Assembly: GCF_008042275.1 (NCBI RefSeq)
Contig: NZ_RDBK01000022.1
Span: 108,888-143,712 of the forward strand
Reading direction: 5' to 3'
Length of the DNA: 34,825 bases
Source of the DNA: Streptomyces sp. OR43
GTDB lineage: Bacteria; Actinomycetota; Actinomycetes; Streptomycetales; Streptomycetaceae
The position numbers and the translations under genes are program-made. The stretch's first letter is position 1. Each line of letters starts with the position of its first letter. Of this stretch, positions 31,646-34,825 are shown piece by piece. The notes under the pieces were generated by a model. The model ran no database searches. It saw only the letters and a program-made list of their open reading frames with translations, and was not told the DNA's origin.

Positions 31646-33030
31646 CGGACGACGCCCTGCGTTCCTCGCGCGCGGTCGTGGTCGGGGGCGGGCTCGCCGG
31701 TGTGACGGCGGCCCTGCGGCTGGCCGACGCCGGGCTTGACGTGACCCTGCTCGAAGGACGGCCCCGGCTCGGCGGCCTCGCCTTCTCCTTCCGGCGCGGC
31801 GAGCTGACGGTCGACAACGGCCAGCATGTCTATCTGCGCTGCTGCACCGCCTACCGCTGGTTCCTGGACCGGGTCGACGGGGCGGCGCTGGCGCCGCTGC
31901 AAAACCGTTTGGACGTGCCCGTTCTCGATGTGGGACGGCTTGCGGGCCCCCGCCTCGGACGGCTGCGCCGCAACGGCCTCCCGGTCCCGCTCCACCTGGC
32001 CGCCGGACTCGCCGCCTATCCGCACCTCTCGCTCGCCGAGCGCGCGAGCGTCGGGCGGGCCGCGCTGGCCCTCGGCCGGCTGGACCCGGACGACCCCGCA
32101 CTCGACGACATCGACTTCGGCAGCTGGCTCGCCCGGCACGGCCAGTCGCCCCGTACCGTCGAGGCGCTCTGGGACCTCGTCGGTGTGGCCACGCTCAACG
32201 CCACCGCACCGAACTCCTCGCTCGCGCTCGCCGCGAAGGTCTTCAAGACGGGCCTCCTCTCCGAGCCCGGAGCAGCCGACATCGGCTGGGCCTCCGTGCC
32301 GCTCGGGGACGTCCACGACACCCTCAGCCGCAAGGCCCTGGACTCCGCCGGCGTCCGCACCGAACTGCGGACGAAGGCCGGCGCGCTCACCCGTACCGAT
32401 GACGGACGCTGGGTGGTCGACACCGGCGCCGAACGGATCGAGGCGGACACTGTCGTGCTGGCCGTACCGCAGCGCGAGGCCCACGACCTGCTGCCCGAGG
32501 GCGCGCTCGACGCACCGGAGCGGCTCCTGGAGATCGGCACCTCACCGATCCTGAACGTGCACGTGGTCTACGACCGCAAGGTGCTCAGGCAGCCGTTCTT
32601 CGCCGCACTCGGCTCGCCGGTGCAGTGGGTCTTCGACCGGACCGAGGCTTCCGGCCTCACCGGCCCCGGCCAGTACCTCGCGGTGTCCCAGTCCGCCGCC
32701 CACGAGGAGATCGAGCTGCCCGTCGCCGAGCTCCGCGCACGCTACCTGCCCGAGCTGGAGCGGCTGCTGCCCGCCGCCCGGGGGGCCGGGATCAGGGACT
32801 TCTTCGTCACCCGGGAGCGCACGGCGACCTTCGCACCCGCGCCCGGCGTCGGCCGGCTGCGGCCGGGCACGCGCACGCGTGCCCCCGGCCTCTTCCTGGC
32901 CGGCGCATGGACCGCCACCGGCTGGCCCGCCACCATGGAGGGCGCCGTCCGCAGCGGTTCCGGCGCCGCGGACGCCGCGCTCCTGGCGCTCGGCCGCCCC
33001 CACGAACATCCGCTGCAGGAGGCGGCATGA
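31642..33030 (+). CDS. hpnE: hydroxysqualene dehydroxylase HpnE
   Basis: A 462-residue FAD-dependent amine-oxidase-fold enzyme. The dinucleotide-binding motif is VVVGGGLAGVTAALRLADAG (12-31) followed by the LLEGRPRLGGLAFSF block. DNGQHVYLRCCTAYRWFLDRV and the C-terminal GLFLAGAWTATGWPATMEGAVRSG are typical of the squalene-associated desaturase-like HpnE family. It reductively removes the hydroxyl of hydroxysqualene to give squalene. GAGAGGGGGAC is the ribosome binding site. The ATG overlaps the small frame upstream, and its stop overlaps the polyprenyl synthase start (ATGA). Confidence 0.95.
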   Translation: MTDDALRSSRAVVVGGGLAGVTAALRLADAGLDVTLLEGRPRLGGLAFSFRRGELTVDNGQHVYLRCCTAYRWFLDRVDGAALAPLQNRLDVPVLDVGRLAGPRLGRLRRNGLPVPLHLAAGLAAYPHLSLAERASVGRAALALGRLDPDDPALDDIDFGSWLARHGQSPRTVEALWDLVGVATLNATAPNSSLALAAKVFKTGLLSEPGAADIGWASVPLGDVHDTLSRKALDSAGVRTELRTKAGALTRTDDGRWVVDTGAERIEADTVVLAVPQREAHDLLPEGALDAPERLLEIGTSPILNVHVVYDRKVLRQPFFAALGSPVQWVFDRTEASGLTGPGQYLAVSQSAAHEEIELPVAELRARYLPELERLLPAARGAGIRDFFVTRERTATFAPAPGVGRLRPGTRTRAPGLFLAGAWTATGWPATMEGAVRSGSGAADAALLALGRPHEHPLQEAA

Positions 33031-34130
33031 GCAGTACCACCGGAACAAGAGGAGAGTCAGTGACCCCGGCGAATCCGGCTTCCGACACCGTGGCGGACAC
33101 CACGGACGTCACCGCGCTTCTGGAGCGCGGACGGGCCCTTTCCGCCCCGGTGCTCCGGGCCGCCGTTGACCGGCTCGCACCGCCCATGGACACCGTGGCC
33201 GCGTATCACTTCGGCTGGATCGATGCCCAGGGCAGGCCCTCCGACGGCGACGGCGGCAAGGCCGTCCGCCCGGCGCTGGCCCTGCTGTCCGCGGAGGCGG
33301 CCGGCGCCGCCGCCGAGGCCGGCGTCCCCGGCGCGGTGGCCGTCGAACTCGTGCACAACTTCTCGCTGCTGCACGACGACCTGATGGACGGCGACGAGCA
33401 GCGGCGCCACCGCGACACGGTGTGGAAGGTGCACGGCCCCGCCCAGGCGATCCTCGTCGGCGACGCGTTGTTCGCGCTGGCCAACGAGATCCTGCTGGAG
33501 CTCGGCACCGTCGAGGCGGGCCGCGCGGCCCGCCGGCTGACCACGGCCACCCGCAAGCTCATCGACGGTCAGGCCCAGGACATCTCCTACGAGCACCGCG
33601 AGCGGGTCACCGTCGAGGAGTGCCTGGAGATGGAGGGCAACAAGACGGGCGCCCTGCTCGCCTGCGCCTGCTCCATCGGCGCGGTGCTCGGCGGCGCCGA
33701 CGACCGCACCGCCGACGTCCTGGAGGCGTACGGCTACCACCTCGGCCTCGCCTTCCAGGCGGTCGACGACCTGCTCGGGATCTGGGGCGACCCGGAGTCC
33801 ACCGGCAAGCAGACCTGGAGCGATCTGCGCCAGCGCAAGAAGTCCCTGCCGGTCGTCGCCGCGCTCGCCGCGGGCGGACCGGCCTCGGAGCGTCTGGGCG
33901 AACTGCTCGCCGCCGACGCGAAGAGCAATGACTTCGACAGCTTCTCCGAAGAGGAGTTCGCCGCCCGTGCGGCGCTCATCGAGGAGGCGGGCGGCCGCGA
34001 GTGGACCGCCCAGGAGGCCCGTCGTCAGCATGCGGTCGCCATCGAGGCGCTGCATGGTGTGGACATGCCGGAAACCGTGCGGGCGCAGCTCACGGCGCTC
34101 GCGGACTTCGTCGTCGTACGAAAGAGATGA
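33027..34130 (+). CDS. polyprenyl diphosphate synthase (farnesyl/geranylgeranyl type)
   Basis: A 367-residue trans-prenyltransferase. The first Asp-rich motif D117-D118-L-M-D121 (LLHDDLMDGDEQRRHRDT) and the GNKTGALL block are intact. The second motif reads QAVDDLLGIWGDP, with Gly at the fifth position where DDxxD has Asp. In this operon it most likely makes the farnesyl diphosphate used by HpnD and HpnC. Two starts are supported: ATG 33027 after GCAGGAGG (overlapping the hpnE stop) and GTG 33060 after AGAGGAGAG, 11 codons later. A strong hairpin follows before the cyclase gene. Confidence 0.95.
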   Translation: MSSTTGTRGESVTPANPASDTVADTTDVTALLERGRALSAPVLRAAVDRLAPPMDTVAAYHFGWIDAQGRPSDGDGGKAVRPALALLSAEAAGAAAEAGVPGAVAVELVHNFSLLHDDLMDGDEQRRHRDTVWKVHGPAQAILVGDALFALANEILLELGTVEAGRAARRLTTATRKLIDGQAQDISYEHRERVTVEECLEMEGNKTGALLACACSIGAVLGGADDRTADVLEAYGYHLGLAFQAVDDLLGIWGDPESTGKQTWSDLRQRKKSLPVVAALAAGGPASERLGELLAADAKSNDFDSFSEEEFAARAALIEEAGGREWTAQEARRQHAVAIEALHGVDMPETVRAQLTALADFVVVRKR

Positions 34131-34161
34131 TGACCATCTGCTCCATATGACTCGCAGTCGC

Positions 34162-34190
34162 CGGCCGGCGCCCGTCACGGGCGCCGGCCG
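34162..34190 (+). terminator. perfect 13-bp hairpin between polyprenyl synthase and squalene-hopene cyclase genes
   Basis: CGGCCGGCGCCCG at 34162-34174 and CGGGCGCCGGCCG at 34178-34190 are perfect inverted arms around TCA. It lies in the 107-bp gap before shc. No T-tract follows, so partial termination, attenuation or 3'-end stabilisation are all possible; the cyclase gene may still be cotranscribed. Confidence 0.6.
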
Positions 34191-34237
34191 ACGGAGACCC
34201 CAGCACAGCAGAGGACCAACTGCACGAAGGGGAAGCC

Positions 34238-34825
34238 ATGACAGCGACGACCGACGGAAGCTCCGGGGCTGTGGACCCCCGAGCAGCCTCGGCCAGTAGT
34301 CCGACAACCGAATCAACCATCGCCGCGGACGACGTTCTCGCCGCCGCGCGGCGGGCCGCGGAACGCTCGGTGGAGCACCTCCTCGGCAGGCAGGACGAGC
34401 AGGGCTGGTGGAAGGGCGACCTCGCCACCAACGTCACCATGGACGCCGAGGACCTCCTGCTCCGGCAGTTCCTCGGAATTCAGGATCCCGCCACGGTCCG
34501 GGCGGCCGGCCGCTTCATCCGCGGCGAACAGCTCGGCGACGGCACCTGGGCCACCTTCCACGGCGGCCCCGGAGATCTCTCCGCCACCATCGAGGCGTAC
34601 GTCGCACTGCGTCTGGCGGGGGACCGCCCGGACGAACCGCACATGGCGCGCGCCGCGGGATGGGTCAGGGAGCAGGGCGGGATCGCGGCGAGCCGCGTCT
34701 TCACCCGGATCTGGCTGGCCCTCTTCGGCTGGTGGAAATGGGACGACCTGCCGGAGCTCCCGCCCGAGCTGATGTTCTTTCCCAAGTGGGTCCCGCTCAA
34801 CATCTACGACTTCGGCTGCTGGGCC
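34238..34825 (+). CDS. shc: squalene-hopene cyclase, N-terminal part (cut by window end)
   Basis: The first 196 codons of a squalene-hopene cyclase; the frame is open to the window end. The family is about 630-680 residues, so roughly 70 percent is missing, including the DxDD catalytic motif. Seen here are an acidic leader (1-30), AERSVEHLLGRQDEQGWWKGDL, the QW-type repeats around QDEQGWW and GEQLGDGTWATF, LSATIEAYVALRLAGD, and TRIWLALFGWWKWDDLPELPPELMFFP, typical of the membrane-facing N-terminal region. It cyclises squalene to hopene. GAAGGGGAAG precedes ATG 34238. It completes the squalene-to-hopene route within this operon. Confidence 0.95.
   Translation, partial: MTATTDGSSGAVDPRAASASSPTTESTIAADDVLAAARRAAERSVEHLLGRQDEQGWWKGDLATNVTMDAEDLLLRQFLGIQDPATVRAAGRFIRGEQLGDGTWATFHGGPGDLSATIEAYVALRLAGDRPDEPHMARAAGWVREQGGIAASRVFTRIWLALFGWWKWDDLPELPPELMFFPKWVPLNIYDFGCWA

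Noticed and set aside
33760..33800. Gly in place of the last Asp in the second Asp-rich motif of the polyprenyl synthase (DDLLG)
   Set aside because: I believe this variant is common in actinobacterial prenyl diphosphate synthases, so it is not evidence of an inactive enzyme.
1..34825. Possible in-frame TTA codons marking bldA-dependent genes
   Set aside because: Scanning the genes by eye, every TTA string I checked fell across codon boundaries; I could not count exhaustively.
1..34825. CRISPR arrays, transposons, prophage or attachment sites
   Set aside because: No regularly spaced repeats, transposase or integrase motifs, or tRNA genes were seen; the short repeats found are too few and too short.

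Overview
The window looks like chromosomal Streptomyces DNA, or a very close relative. It is strongly GC-rich with G/C-dominated third codon positions. GTG and TTG starts are common, stop-start overlaps (ATGA, GTGA) are frequent, and a GC-rich hairpin repeat typical of Streptomyces intergenic spaces sits near 10.9 kb. The gene order (tex, SCO6745-like gene, GlxA-like regulator, idi, cation efflux, galE, CDP-alcohol transferases, ABC exporter, hpnC-hpnD-hpnE, polyprenyl synthase, squalene-hopene cyclase) matches what I remember of the S. coelicolor SCO674x-SCO676x region. That is recollection, not a search. I found no tRNA, rRNA, CRISPR array, transposase or phage gene.

Left part (1-8.9 kb), mixed metabolism and regulation: a TetR regulator converges on a DUF2236/MpaB-like oxygenase, which is divergent from a second DUF2236 gene. 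Then come a LacI regulator and a GNAT acetyltransferase on the minus strand, a secreted M14 carboxypeptidase, a BCCT osmolyte transporter, and a D-amino-acid-oxidase-like flavoprotein.

Middle part (8.9-20.7 kb): a frameshifted gene remnant, an ABC-F ATPase, tex, an SCO6745/SalK-type helix-turn-helix gene divergent from a GlxA/AraC regulator, a DJ-1/isocyanide-hydratase-like gene, a crotonase homologue lacking both usual glutamates, an HdeD membrane protein, an RsbW-like ATPase, idi, a small unknown gene and a cation diffusion facilitator.

Right part (20.7-34.8 kb), envelope lipids: galE is divergent from a compact same-strand run. This encodes a DUF5941-type CDP-alcohol phosphotransferase that apparently starts at CTG, a cytidylyltransferase-like nucleotidyltransferase, a sn-glycerol-1-phosphate-dehydrogenase-like enzyme, a second CDP-alcohol phosphotransferase lacking the fourth motif aspartate, a GT2 glycosyltransferase, and a two-gene ABC-2 (TagGH/Wzm-Wzt-like) exporter ended by a strong hairpin. 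The genes suggest a polyol-phosphate or phosphoglycolipid product made through a CDP-alcohol and exported; this is the best candidate here for an undescribed system. After 446 bp rich in palindromes and tiny reading frames comes the hopanoid operon: hpnC, hpnD, a 40-residue reading frame overlapping both stop-start junctions, hpnE, a polyprenyl diphosphate synthase, and squalene-hopene cyclase cut off by the window end. idi upstream supplies the same isoprenoid pool.

I saw no in-frame TTA (bldA-dependent) codon by eye. All motif positions were counted by hand.
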